A stretch of 6,117 nt of DNA from CAZHJG01 sp964533425 (GTDB lineage: Bacteria; Patescibacteriota; Saccharimonadia; Saccharimonadales; UBA4665). The notes under the pieces were generated by a model. That model worked only from the letters and a program-made list of their open reading frames with translations, was not told the origin of the DNA and did no database searches. Location of the stretch: NCBI GenBank assembly GCA_964533425.1, contig CAZHJG010000043.1:1-6117 (forward strand), in the 5' to 3' direction. The translations under genes and the position numbers were made by a program. Each line of letters starts with the position of its first letter. The stretch's first letter is position 1. Shown here in pieces: positions 1 to 6,005 of this stretch.

Positions 1-1126
1 CGAGCTCGATACCCTCGTTGGGTTGAATGCGGAAGCGTAAACGGTTCGCGGCCGCCCCCTCGCTGCCCTTAAAGCACACCACGACCTCAGTCCGTTTTTC
101 GTCCAGGCCTTTGCCCGTCCAGAGGGTCACCGGCACGTCGTGCCAGCGGTCGCTGTCGATACGCACCCGTACGCCAGCAAACGTCTCAGTCTCGGAATGC
201 TCGTTGGCTACCTCCTGCCGGTAGCCCTCATACTGACCGCGAACGGTTTCGGCTCCAACTTCAGATGCCGGCACAGCCAGCACCTGCTCAAGCAAGCGCT
301 GTTTGCTGTTGTGGATATGCGTGCTGTCCAGGGTTTTGGGCTTGTCCATGGTGACGATGGCCAGCAGTTGCACCAAATGGCTTTGGATGAAATCACGCAG
401 CGCGCCCAGCGGCTCGTAGAACACCGCCCGGCCCTCGATGCCGATCTTTTCGCTGGCCAAGATTTCGATCCGGGCAATGTGCTCGTGGTTCCAGATACTT
501 TCAAAAATCGGGTTTTGAAAGCGGAATGTCAGGATGTTCTGGACCGTCTCCTTGGCCAGGTAGTGGTCGATGCGGAAGACCTGCTCTTCGGTGAAAACCT
601 GGCTGATATCACTGATGAGCTGGCGGGCTGAAGTCAGGTCGTACCCAAAGGGTTTTTCGATCAGCAGGCGCGTTTCGGCGACGTTGTGCTGGCAGCTGGT
701 GTTGAGGTCGCCGTGGCCCAGGAGCGAAATAATGGCGCCATAAATGGTCGGCGGAATCGACAGATAGTACAATCGGTTCATGCACATGCCCTTCTCTTCT
801 TCGATGCCATCCAGCGTGACTCTCAGGTGTTTGTAAGCTTCGGCGTCTGTCAGATTCATCTGCACCATTCGCGTGCGGTCATGCAACTTTTTGAGAATGA
901 CGGGGTCGCACGTTTTGTCGGCTTCGTTGACGCACAGCTCGACTTTTTCGAACAGTTCAGCGCTGGAGATGTCCCGCCGACTGACCCCGATAATCTCCGT
1001 CTGCTCGTGTAGCAGGCCGTCTTTCATGAGGTGATACAACGCTGGCAGCAAGTAGCGCTGCGAGAGATCACCGGTGATACCGAAGATGACAATAATGGCT
1101 GGGTCGAGCGGTTGGGATTGACTCAT
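1..1126 (-). CDS. zwf: Glucose-6-phosphate 1-dehydrogenase, partial (C-terminus beyond window)
   Basis: It oxidises glucose-6-phosphate to 6-phosphogluconolactone with reduction of NAD(P)+, the cytosolic entry step of the oxidative pentose phosphate pathway. The frame is open from ATG at 1126 to the left edge, giving 375 residues; the family is usually about 480-510, so roughly 110-130 are missing. Visible motifs are the Rossmann motif GITGDL (16-21), IEKPFG with Lys158, the active-site signature RIDHYLAKE with Asp187 and His188, FIQSH with the presumed catalytic base His250, and TGKGL with Lys339. The last visible segment, RFRIQPNEGIEL, matches the family C-terminal region. I read codons from the start through about residue 220, plus segments further on, and saw no frameshift. 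GAAAGGG, 5 nt before the ATG, supports the start. Oddities: Tyr25 stands where the GDLxxRK motif normally has Lys, and Trp336 where RTGK usually has Arg. It is the last gene of the pgl-gnd-zwf cluster. Family assignment is very secure; cofactor preference is not readable. Confidence 0.96.
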   Translation of the reverse strand, partial: MSQSQPLDPAIIVIFGITGDLSQRYLLPALYHLMKDGLLHEQTEIIGVSRRDISSAELFEKVELCVNEADKTCDPVILKKLHDRTRMVQMNLTDAEAYKHLRVTLDGIEEEKGMCMNRLYYLSIPPTIYGAIISLLGHGDLNTSCQHNVAETRLLIEKPFGYDLTSARQLISDISQVFTEEQVFRIDHYLAKETVQNILTFRFQNPIFESIWNHEHIARIEILASEKIGIEGRAVFYEPLGALRDFIQSHLVQLLAIVTMDKPKTLDSTHIHNSKQRLLEQVLAVPASEVGAETVRGQYEGYRQEVANEHSETETFAGVRVRIDSDRWHDVPVTLWTGKGLDEKRTEVVVCFKGSEGAAANRLRFRIQPNEGIEL

Positions 1127-1144
1127 GAGGGCCCTTTCGGGTGC

Positions 1145-1233
1145 GTAATCGCAGTAATCCGTAATCTGTAATCAGTTGCCTGTACGCCCTTCCAGATACC
1201 AACAGACAACTGACAACTGATAACAGATAACTT
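1145..1233. repeat. Two heptamer-repeat clusters in inverted orientation between gnd and zwf
   Basis: The first cluster has GTAATC starting at 1145, 1154, 1161 and 1168, the last three with a strict 7-bp period. The second has ACAACTG (1206), ACAACTG (1213), ATAACAG (1220) and ATAACTT (1227), also of period 7. The clusters are related: TAATCTGTAATCAGTTG at 1162-1178 is complementary to CAACTGATAACAGATAA at 1214-1230 at 15 of 17 positions, with a 35-nt loop. In the gnd-zwf transcript this would form a long imperfect hairpin. It occupies most of the 112-bp gap and contains no gene. I do not recognise it as a named element. Confidence 0.8.
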
Positions 1234-1238
1234 ATGTG

Positions 1239-2144
1239 TCATTTGTTTAGGTGGTGCCCACCAAATTTGTTACGCATGGCCGCCAGCAGCTTGGTGGCGA
1301 AGGTAACCTCGCCTTTTTGCGAGGCTAAGCGAACGTCAAAAGCGGCTTGGATGCTGGGCAATGGGATACCGAGCTGTTGGGCTGTTTCCAGGGTCCAGCG
1401 GGCCTCACCGCTCTCGGCTACGTAGCCGTCAATGCCTTCCAAAGTCGGGTTTTCGCGCAGCGCGTCACGGCTCAGCTCGTTCAGCCAAGATGTAACGACG
1501 CTGTGGTGTTGCCAGACTTCGCCGGCAGCCGCCAGATCCAACCCTTTGTAGGGGCCTTCCTGGAGTACGCGATAACCCTCCGCCAGCGATTCCATCATGC
1601 CGTATTCAATGGCATTGTGCACCATTTTGACGAAGTGGCCACTGCCGCTGGGGCCGAAGTGATGATAGGCGCCTTCGGGCTTGGCCAGAGTTTGCAGCGC
1701 CGGCTCGAGCGTTTTAAAAGCTGCTTCGCTGTCGCTGCCGGCCATCATGGAAAAGCCGTTTTGATAGCCCCATACCCCGCCGCTGGTGCCGACGTCTATC
1801 AGATGGCTGCCGCGGGCTTTAATGGTCTCGTTCAATTTTTGCGTGAGGCGGTAATCGGAGTTGCCGCCGTCGACGATGATACTGTCTTCACCAACCAGCG
1901 CCAGCCACTCGTCAACTTGGGCATCCACGATGTCAGCCGGTAGCATAATCCAAATGACGGCCTTGTCGCCCTCGAAGGCTTGGATGACGTCTTCTTTGGT
2001 TTTGGTGCCGATCGCGCCGTAGCCGATGGCCTCATCAACTGGTTCCGGGCTGCGGTTGTGGGCGATGACGGTGTGACCGTCCTCACTCAACTTGCGGGCG
2101 ATTTGCATGCCCATGCGGCCGAGGCCCTGGATTGCTATTTTCAT
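1239..2144 (-). CDS. gnd: 6-phosphogluconate dehydrogenase (decarboxylating), short form
   Basis: It oxidatively decarboxylates 6-phosphogluconate to ribulose-5-phosphate and CO2, the third step of the oxidative pentose phosphate pathway. The product is 301 residues. That matches the short YqeC-like class (about 300) rather than the long E. coli Gnd class (about 470), whose helical C-terminal domain is much larger. Motifs: GLGRMG nucleotide loop (7-12), DGGNSDY (92-98), DVGTSGGVWG substrate signature (117-126), and GSGHFVKMVHNAIEYG (167-182), which carries the presumed catalytic Lys173 and Glu180. Asn30-Arg31-Ser32 after the second strand resembles the NADP-binding NR(S/T) of long-form enzymes, so NADP use is plausible but inferred. 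An upstream in-frame ATG at 2162 adds six residues, but the strong AAGGAGGAG lies over its first codons, 6 nt before the ATG at 2144, so I chose 2144. The gene ends in TGA. It follows pgl by 42 bp and precedes zwf by 112 bp. Confidence 0.95.
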   Translation of the reverse strand: MKIAIQGLGRMGMQIARKLSEDGHTVIAHNRSPEPVDEAIGYGAIGTKTKEDVIQAFEGDKAVIWIMLPADIVDAQVDEWLALVGEDSIIVDGGNSDYRLTQKLNETIKARGSHLIDVGTSGGVWGYQNGFSMMAGSDSEAAFKTLEPALQTLAKPEGAYHHFGPSGSGHFVKMVHNAIEYGMMESLAEGYRVLQEGPYKGLDLAAAGEVWQHHSVVTSWLNELSRDALRENPTLEGIDGYVAESGEARWTLETAQQLGIPLPSIQAAFDVRLASQKGEVTFATKLLAAMRNKFGGHHLNK

Positions 2145-2150
2145 ACCGGA

Positions 2151-2159
2151 CTCCTCCTT
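2151..2159 (-). promoter_or_regulatory. Ribosome binding site that sets the gnd start
   Basis: AAGGAGGAG on the minus strand ends 6 nt before the ATG at 2144. It lies inside the first codons of the longer frame that opens at 2162, so the longer start would need the ribosome to initiate just upstream of the site. This decides in favour of the shorter protein beginning MKIAIQGLG. Confidence 0.85.
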
Positions 2160-2186
2160 CATCTGTAACTGAAGAGACTATGACAA

Positions 2187-2864
2187 CTAAGACTCAACAA
2201 CATCATTATAAACGCAAGCCGCCGATAATTGCTTAAGGATTTGCGCTGGTTGCTCGACTAACGGCAATTTTTTATCGCGGAGTGTTTCCATTGCCTGCCG
2301 CTTGGTCAGGCCAAACGCAAAAACGTACGCCTTGTCGAGTCGCCTTAATGCGGGGAAGGTCAGCGTCAGGCGGGTGAATTTCTTGTCTTCATAGCCAGCG
2401 ACCAGCTCCGTTTTTTCGGCGGCTGCCGGTGATTCCGGTAAAATGCCGGCGATGTGCCCGTCGGCGCCAATGCCTAACTGCCCGACTATGAGGTCGTGGC
2501 TGGCGAACGCCTGCTTCGTGATTTTGCCGTACCTCGCCAGGGTTTGCTGAAAGCTGTCGTGGTCTTTAAGCACCGGCAGCGTCGTTGCCTGCTTGGGCTG
2601 GAAGCCTTCACCGATGAGCTGGGTCCAGTTTGAATCCGCATGACCCTCGGGCCCGTAGCGTTCGTCAATTAGCATCACGCTCAGGCCTTGACTGAGACTG
2701 GGCGTGACGCTGTTCATCACTTCCACGCTGGCGGCGATATTGGAGCCACCACTTAAGAGCCACAGGACTTTCTGCCCCTGTCGTAGCCTGTCCACCAGAC
2801 AGTGTGTCAGATCGGCAATGCCCTCTTCCCAGCCGGACGCCAGAACAAAATGAAGACCGCTCAT
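2187..2864 (-). CDS. pgl: 6-phosphogluconolactonase (DevB/SugarP isomerase-like family)
   Basis: It hydrolyses 6-phosphogluconolactone to 6-phosphogluconate, the step between zwf and gnd. The product is 225 residues, normal for the DevB-type lactonase (about 220-260). Motifs in order: LSGGSN phosphate loop (37-42), IDERYGPEGHADSNW (66-80) matching the family DER...SN pattern, and GIGADGH (131-137) carrying the conserved Asp-Gly-His. The fold is shared with glucosamine-6-phosphate deaminase, but location directly before gnd and zwf argues for the lactonase. The start has no usable Shine-Dalgarno. A TGGTACAAT box ends 6 nt before the ATG, which suggests a leaderless mRNA and makes pgl the likely first gene of a pgl-gnd-zwf operon. 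The gene ends in TAG, 42 bp before the gnd start. The extreme 3' end contains a TATAAT that might provide an extra promoter for gnd. Confidence 0.93.
   Translation of the reverse strand: MSGLHFVLASGWEEGIADLTHCLVDRLRQGQKVLWLLSGGSNIAASVEVMNSVTPSLSQGLSVMLIDERYGPEGHADSNWTQLIGEGFQPKQATTLPVLKDHDSFQQTLARYGKITKQAFASHDLIVGQLGIGADGHIAGILPESPAAAEKTELVAGYEDKKFTRLTLTFPALRRLDKAYVFAFGLTKRQAMETLRDKKLPLVEQPAQILKQLSAACVYNDVVES
2205..2210 (-). promoter_or_regulatory. Possible -10 box (TATAAT) for gnd inside the end of pgl
   Basis: A perfect TATAAT lies within the final codons of pgl (the Tyr-Asn stretch near its C-terminus), about 60 bp before the gnd ATG. No extended -10 TG and no recognisable -35 accompany it. 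The hexamer may simply reflect coding for Tyr-Asn, so this is a weak candidate for an internal promoter. Confidence 0.25.
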
Positions 2865-2898
2865 GCTCTTATTGTACCAAGCGTGAGCGGTATGAGAA
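2865..2898 (-). promoter_or_regulatory. Extended -10 promoter for pgl, probably leaderless
   Basis: On the minus strand TGG-TACAAT (2879-2871) is followed by AAGAGC and the pgl ATG at 2864. A weak -35 candidate, TTCTCA at 2898-2893, lies 16 bp upstream of the box and matches four of six consensus bases. No Shine-Dalgarno is present at useful distance. The arrangement is nearly the same as at guaA, which supports both calls. It would start transcription of pgl, and probably gnd and zwf, independently of the PfpI/DJ-1 gene. Confidence 0.65.
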
Positions 2899-2904
2899 GT
2901 GTTT

Positions 2905-3441
2905 TTAGGCGGCCAGCATTTCGATGAGGGCGTTATCGAAGGCCGGTATGTCGTCGGGCTTGCGGCTGGTAATCAGGTTATTGTCCACCACAACCTCCTC
3001 ATCCACCCAGGTGGCGCCGGCGTTGCGCATATCATCCTGGATCGTAAAGAAGCTGGTCATACGACGCCCATTGGCTACACCGGCCGAGACCAAAGCCCAG
3101 GGTGCGTGACAGATGGCGGCGATGGGCCGGCCCATTTCCATAAAACGCTTAATCCAGATCTTAGCCTCTTCGTTAACCCGTAAATGGTCGGCATTGACAG
3201 CCCCGCCCGGCAGCACCAGCGCATCGTATTCGTCTATTCTGACGTCATCAAGTGATTTATTGGCTTCGTACGTATCGGCTGGTTCTACATGATGCAAGGC
3301 ATGAATCTTGCCTGCTTTGGGCGCGATCACATCCACCTTGGCGCCAGCCTTTCTTAGATCTTCTAGTGGCCCAGTAAATTCCGCCTCTTCGAAATAATCA
3401 TCAACTAAAATTGCTACCCGTTTGCCCGACAAATCTGCCAT
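2905..3441 (-). CDS. PfpI/DJ-1 family protein (class I glutamine amidotransferase-like fold)
   Basis: The 178-residue product belongs to the PfpI/YhbO branch of the DJ-1 superfamily. Members have been described as intracellular proteases, glyoxalases or protein/nucleotide deglycases, and the physiological substrate is still disputed, so I name no reaction. Seen here: an N-terminal DDYFEEAEFTGPLEDLRKAG segment (14-33) whose Glu18 aligns with the conserved acidic residue; the strand-turn LVLPGG (75-80); and the nucleophile elbow AAICHAPW (108-115) with Cys111 and His112. A conserved-looking tail near VVDNNLITSRKPDDIPAF follows. No signal peptide or membrane segment is seen, so it is cytosolic. 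The frame also opens at an ATG at 3477, but AAGGAGGG at 3449-3456 is 7 nt before the ATG at 3441 and would otherwise be coding, so I chose 3441. It lies 91 bp after pyrB and 40 bp before pgl. A stress or carbonyl-repair role beside NADPH-generating enzymes is inference. Confidence 0.92.
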   Translation of the reverse strand: MADLSGKRVAILVDDYFEEAEFTGPLEDLRKAGAKVDVIAPKAGKIHALHHVEPADTYEANKSLDDVRIDEYDALVLPGGAVNADHLRVNEEAKIWIKRFMEMGRPIAAICHAPWALVSAGVANGRRMTSFFTIQDDMRNAGATWVDEEVVVDNNLITSRKPDDIPAFDNALIEMLAA

Positions 3442-3448
3442 ACGCTTA

Positions 3449-3456
3449 CCCTCCTT
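3449..3456 (-). promoter_or_regulatory. Ribosome binding site that sets the PfpI/DJ-1 gene start
   Basis: AAGGAGGG on the minus strand is 7 nt upstream of the ATG at 3441, an ideal spacing. In the longer frame from 3477 the same bases would encode part of a Lys-Lys-Glu-Gly-Lys run with no counterpart in the family, so the shorter start is preferred. Confidence 0.85.
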
Positions 3457-3492
3457 TTTTAAGATCAACGAGCCCATTATGTGCTGGCATAC

Positions 3493-3509
3493 TTTTACAA
3501 GCTGTAAAA
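3493..3509. promoter_or_regulatory. Perfect palindrome, candidate operator
   Basis: TTTTACA-AGC-TGTAAAA is a perfect 7-bp inverted repeat with a 3-bp centre in the AT-rich gap between pyrB and the PfpI/DJ-1 gene. It overlaps the candidate -10 box and the expected transcription start of the latter, as repressor sites often do. The stem is AT-rich and no T-tract follows it on the minus strand, so it does not look like an intrinsic terminator. The cognate regulator is not identifiable from the sequence. Confidence 0.5.
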
Positions 3510-3516
3510 TATATCA
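3508..3516 (-). promoter_or_regulatory. Candidate extended -10 promoter for the PfpI/DJ-1 gene
   Basis: TGA-TATATT reads on the minus strand from 3516 to 3508 in the AT-rich gap after pyrB. It would give a transcription start near 3501 and a leader of about 60 nt that contains the strong AAGGAGGG. No good -35 at 17 bp is seen. A competing -10, CATAAT at 3481-3476, has only a poorly spaced partner. The palindrome at 3493-3509 overlaps the expected start point. Confidence 0.4.
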
Positions 3517-3532
3517 CCTAATAATTAACTTT

Positions 3533-4459
3533 TTATACTGTCAGAATAGTGTCGATGAGTGCCATGCGCATGTACAGACCATTGCCGGCTTGGCGGAAAT
3601 AGGTGGCGCGCTTGTCGCTGTCGATGGCTGGGTCGATTTCGTCGACGCGCGGCAAGGGATGCATAATAATCGTCTGCTTCGGCATGACTTCGAGCGCGGT
3701 GGGACCAAGCTTAAAGCCATCTTTCGGCACGGCTTTGGGGTTTTGCAAGCGTTCCTTTTGCAGCCGGGTCCAATAGACCACATCGGCGTCCCGGAGTGCA
3801 TCATACATTTCGGCGGTTTCGCTGAAGCTGGTGCCGTGCTCCTTAAGCTTCATCTTAATGTCCTCGCCGATTTGCAACTCCGGTATAGAGACGAAATTAA
3901 TGTGATTACCCTCGTAGCGCCCCAGCAACTGGCTCAATGAGCGCACGGTACGCCCATGCTTCAAATCTCCGCCCATGACAAGCTTAAGATTATCGAGCCG
4001 TCCGAAACTTTGGTAAATCGTGTAGGCATCCAACAGCGACTGGGTGGGGTGCTCGCCCGCTCCGTCGCCGGCATTGATAATCGGCGTCTGACTGGCGGCT
4101 GCTGCCCGTGCGGCGGCGCCGGTTTCGTGGTGGCGCATCACGATAATGTCAAAGCCGTATTCGTTGAGCACGCCCATGGTGTCCTCGATAGTTTCGCCCT
4201 TGGCCGCCGACGAAAATTCGCGGGCGTTCTCGGTGCTGACCACGCCCATGCCAAAATTCAGCGCGGCCTTTTCAAAGCTGGTCCTGGTACGGGTCGAAGG
4301 TTCGTAAAACAGGCTGCACAGCTGCCTGCCCTGGTGCAGTGAAGCCAGCGCCAGGCGTTGTTTAGGATTAGCAACCTGCGCCCGCAAGGCGTCGGCCCGC
4401 TTGAAGAGCTTCACTAATTGCTGGTGGTCAAATTCCTCGACCGATAAGACGTGTCGCAT
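3533..4459 (-). CDS. pyrB: Aspartate carbamoyltransferase catalytic chain
   Basis: It condenses carbamoyl phosphate and L-aspartate to N-carbamoyl-aspartate, the committed step of de novo UMP synthesis. The product is 308 residues, normal for the catalytic chain. Motifs: the carbamoyl-phosphate loop FYEPSTRTRTSFE (51-63), the SSAAKGET mobile loop with Lys87 (equivalent to E. coli Lys84), HPTQ (136-139), GGDLKHGRT (162-170), TRLQKER (230-236) and HPLPRVDEI (266-274). These distinguish it from ornithine carbamoyltransferase, which lacks the TRxQKER and HPLPRxxE patterns. A GTG at 4462 is an alternative start one codon upstream, but GGGAG inside the final guaA codons is 7 nt from the ATG at 4459 and only 4 nt from the GTG, so I prefer the ATG. 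It sits 4 bp after guaA, so translation is probably coupled. No pyrI regulatory chain or other pyrimidine gene is in the window. Confidence 0.96.
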   Translation of the reverse strand: MRHVLSVEEFDHQQLVKLFKRADALRAQVANPKQRLALASLHQGRQLCSLFYEPSTRTRTSFEKAALNFGMGVVSTENAREFSSAAKGETIEDTMGVLNEYGFDIIVMRHHETGAAARAAAASQTPIINAGDGAGEHPTQSLLDAYTIYQSFGRLDNLKLVMGGDLKHGRTVRSLSQLLGRYEGNHINFVSIPELQIGEDIKMKLKEHGTSFSETAEMYDALRDADVVYWTRLQKERLQNPKAVPKDGFKLGPTALEVMPKQTIIMHPLPRVDEIDPAIDSDKRATYFRQAGNGLYMRMALIDTILTV

Positions 4460-4463
4460 CACT

Positions 4464-6005
4464 TTACTCCCATTCTATCGTAGCCGGCGGCTTGGTGGTA
4501 ATCTCGTAGACGACACGATTAATGCCACGGACCTCACTGACAATGCGGCTGGAAATACGGGCTAGCAGGTCGTATGGCAAGCGCGCCCAGTCGGCGGTCA
4601 TAACGTCGTGGGAGTGAAAGGCTTTGACGCAGATAGCTTGTTCGTAGGTGCGGCCGTCGCCCATGACGCCGACGGATTTGATCGGGAGCATGATGGCAAA
4701 GTATTGATACAGCTCCTGGCGAACCTCCGGCAGAGCTTCGATTTCTTCGCGCACGATGGCGTCGGAGCGGCGCAACAGGTCCAGCCGCTCTTCGGTGATT
4801 TCGCCGACCACACGGACAGCCAGCCCCGGCCCCGGATACGCCTGGCGCTCGACAATGATTTTGGGTAAGCCCAGCTCGCGGCCTATAGCCCGTACCTCGT
4901 CTTTAAACACGTCGCGCAAAGGTTCGATCAGCTTGAGCTTCATCTTTTCCGGCAAGCCGCCGACGTTGTGGTGGGATTTAATAACGGCCGACGGCCCTTT
5001 CACGGAGACCGATTCAATGACGTCGGGATAGAGCGTACCCTGCACCAGGAATTTCACGCCCGGTATTTTCTTGGCCTCGGCTTCAAAAATATTGATGAAC
5101 TCATGCCCGATAATTTTGCGCTTTTGCTCGGGGTCTGTCACGCCTTTCAGGCGGCTTAGGAAATGCTGGCTGGCGTGGATCGGCTTAACGTTTAGGCCAC
5201 TCTTTTTATAGACCGCTAGCACTTCTTCGTACTCGTTTTGCCGGAGCAGCCCATTGTCCACAAAAATGCAGGTTTGCTGCTTGCCGATGGCTCGGTCAAC
5301 GAGCGTGGCGGCAATTGAGGAGTCAACGCCGCCACTCAGCGCACAAATGACATGGGCCTTGCCAACGGTTTGCTTGATGTGCGCGACCTGGCTGTTGATG
5401 ATCGAGGTTGGCTGCCAGTGGCGTGTGAAGGCGCAGATTTTTCGTAGAAAGGTCTCCAGGATCAGGCGGCCAAACTCGGTGTGCGTGACTTCGGGGTGAA
5501 ATTGGATGCCGTAAATGCGACGCTTGACGTCTTCGATGCCACAAATAATCTCGCCGCTCATGGCCGTCACCACGAACTTGTCGGGTGGCGTTTTGACGTG
5601 GTCGCCGTGACTCATCCAGACTGGACTGCTATTGATCTTTTTGCTGAGCAAGCGGCTATTGCCGCTCAAAGTAATCTCGGCCAAGCCGTATTCGCGGGTC
5701 GATGAGGCTTCGACGCTGCCCTTCAGGTGCTTGGTGATAAGTTGCAAGCCATAGCAGATGCCTAGCACCGGTACGCCGAGCGCCAGTAGCTTCACATCGA
5801 GATCGGGCGCATGCTTTTCGTAGACCGAGTTCGGGCCGCCGGACAGGATAATCCCCTTAGGCTTGAGTTCCCTGACCTCATCGAGCGAAATGGTAAACGG
5901 CACGATCAAACTAAAAACACCCAGCTCGCGGGCCCGGCGGGCGATAAGCTGAGTGTATTGTGAGCCGTAATCGATTATCAGGAGGGTCTCGGTCTGCACG
6001 TCCAT
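4464..6005 (-). CDS. guaA: GMP synthase (glutamine-hydrolysing), full length
   Basis: It aminates XMP to GMP with ATP and glutamine, the last step of guanine nucleotide synthesis, in the cytosol. The product is 513 residues, close to the usual 510-525. Domain order is complete. An N-terminal class I glutamine amidotransferase domain (about 8-190) has the nucleophile elbow GICYGLQL with Cys84, WMSHGD (130-135), and GIQFHPEVTHTE with His170 and Glu172. The ATP-pyrophosphatase domain follows, with its P-loop LSGGVDSS (223-230), VDNGLLR (249-255), QGTLYPDVIES (322-332) and the XMP-binding region KSHHNVGGLPEKM (343-355). The C-terminal dimerisation domain ends in the family hallmark TTKPPATIEWE. 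No key residue is missing. The ATG at 6005 has no Shine-Dalgarno, and a TGCTACAAT box ends 5 nt before it, indicating a leaderless start. It is the first gene of the guaA-pyrB pair. Confidence 0.98.
   Translation of the reverse strand: MDVQTETLLIIDYGSQYTQLIARRARELGVFSLIVPFTISLDEVRELKPKGIILSGGPNSVYEKHAPDLDVKLLALGVPVLGICYGLQLITKHLKGSVEASSTREYGLAEITLSGNSRLLSKKINSSPVWMSHGDHVKTPPDKFVVTAMSGEIICGIEDVKRRIYGIQFHPEVTHTEFGRLILETFLRKICAFTRHWQPTSIINSQVAHIKQTVGKAHVICALSGGVDSSIAATLVDRAIGKQQTCIFVDNGLLRQNEYEEVLAVYKKSGLNVKPIHASQHFLSRLKGVTDPEQKRKIIGHEFINIFEAEAKKIPGVKFLVQGTLYPDVIESVSVKGPSAVIKSHHNVGGLPEKMKLKLIEPLRDVFKDEVRAIGRELGLPKIIVERQAYPGPGLAVRVVGEITEERLDLLRRSDAIVREEIEALPEVRQELYQYFAIMLPIKSVGVMGDGRTYEQAICVKAFHSHDVMTADWARLPYDLLARISSRIVSEVRGINRVVYEITTKPPATIEWE
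4467..4471 (-). promoter_or_regulatory. Ribosome binding site of pyrB inside guaA
   Basis: GGGAG lies in the last two sense codons of guaA (Trp-Glu) immediately before its TAA. It is 7 nt from the ATG at 4459 and 4 nt from the GTG at 4462. A ribosome finishing guaA covers this site, so pyrB is likely translationally coupled to guaA. Confidence 0.6.

Noticed and set aside
140..631. 163-residue plus-strand frame and a 98-residue minus-strand frame at 208-504
   Set aside because: Both overlap zwf in other frames. The zwf frame carries RIDHYLAKE, FIQSH and TGKGL through this region, so these are shadows.
1145..1233. Heptamer arrays as a CRISPR array or replication iterons
   Set aside because: The units are 7 bp with no spacers of CRISPR size. 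No replication protein or partition gene is nearby, and all neighbours are chromosomal metabolic genes.
1347..1943. 198-residue open frame on the plus strand
   Set aside because: It lies wholly antisense to gnd, whose motifs are unmistakable. It has no ribosome site I could see and no recognisable domain, and long antisense frames are expected opposite GC-rich genes.
2145..2162. N-terminal extension of gnd by 6 residues
   Set aside because: The added codons are mostly the AAGGAGGAG ribosome site. The dinucleotide-binding strand MKIAIQGLG normally starts these proteins.
3442..3477. N-terminal extension of the PfpI/DJ-1 protein by 12 residues
   Set aside because: The added bases contain the AAGGAGGG ribosome site, and the family normally begins close to the GKRVAILV strand.
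3493..3532. Intrinsic terminator after pyrB
   Set aside because: The only inverted repeat is AT-rich with a 7-bp stem and no following U-tract on the minus strand, so it suits an operator better than a terminator.
3422..3940. 172-residue plus-strand frame crossing the pfpI-pyrB gap
   Set aside because: It is antisense to the start of one gene and the end of another and crosses the AT-rich regulatory gap. No domain is recognisable.
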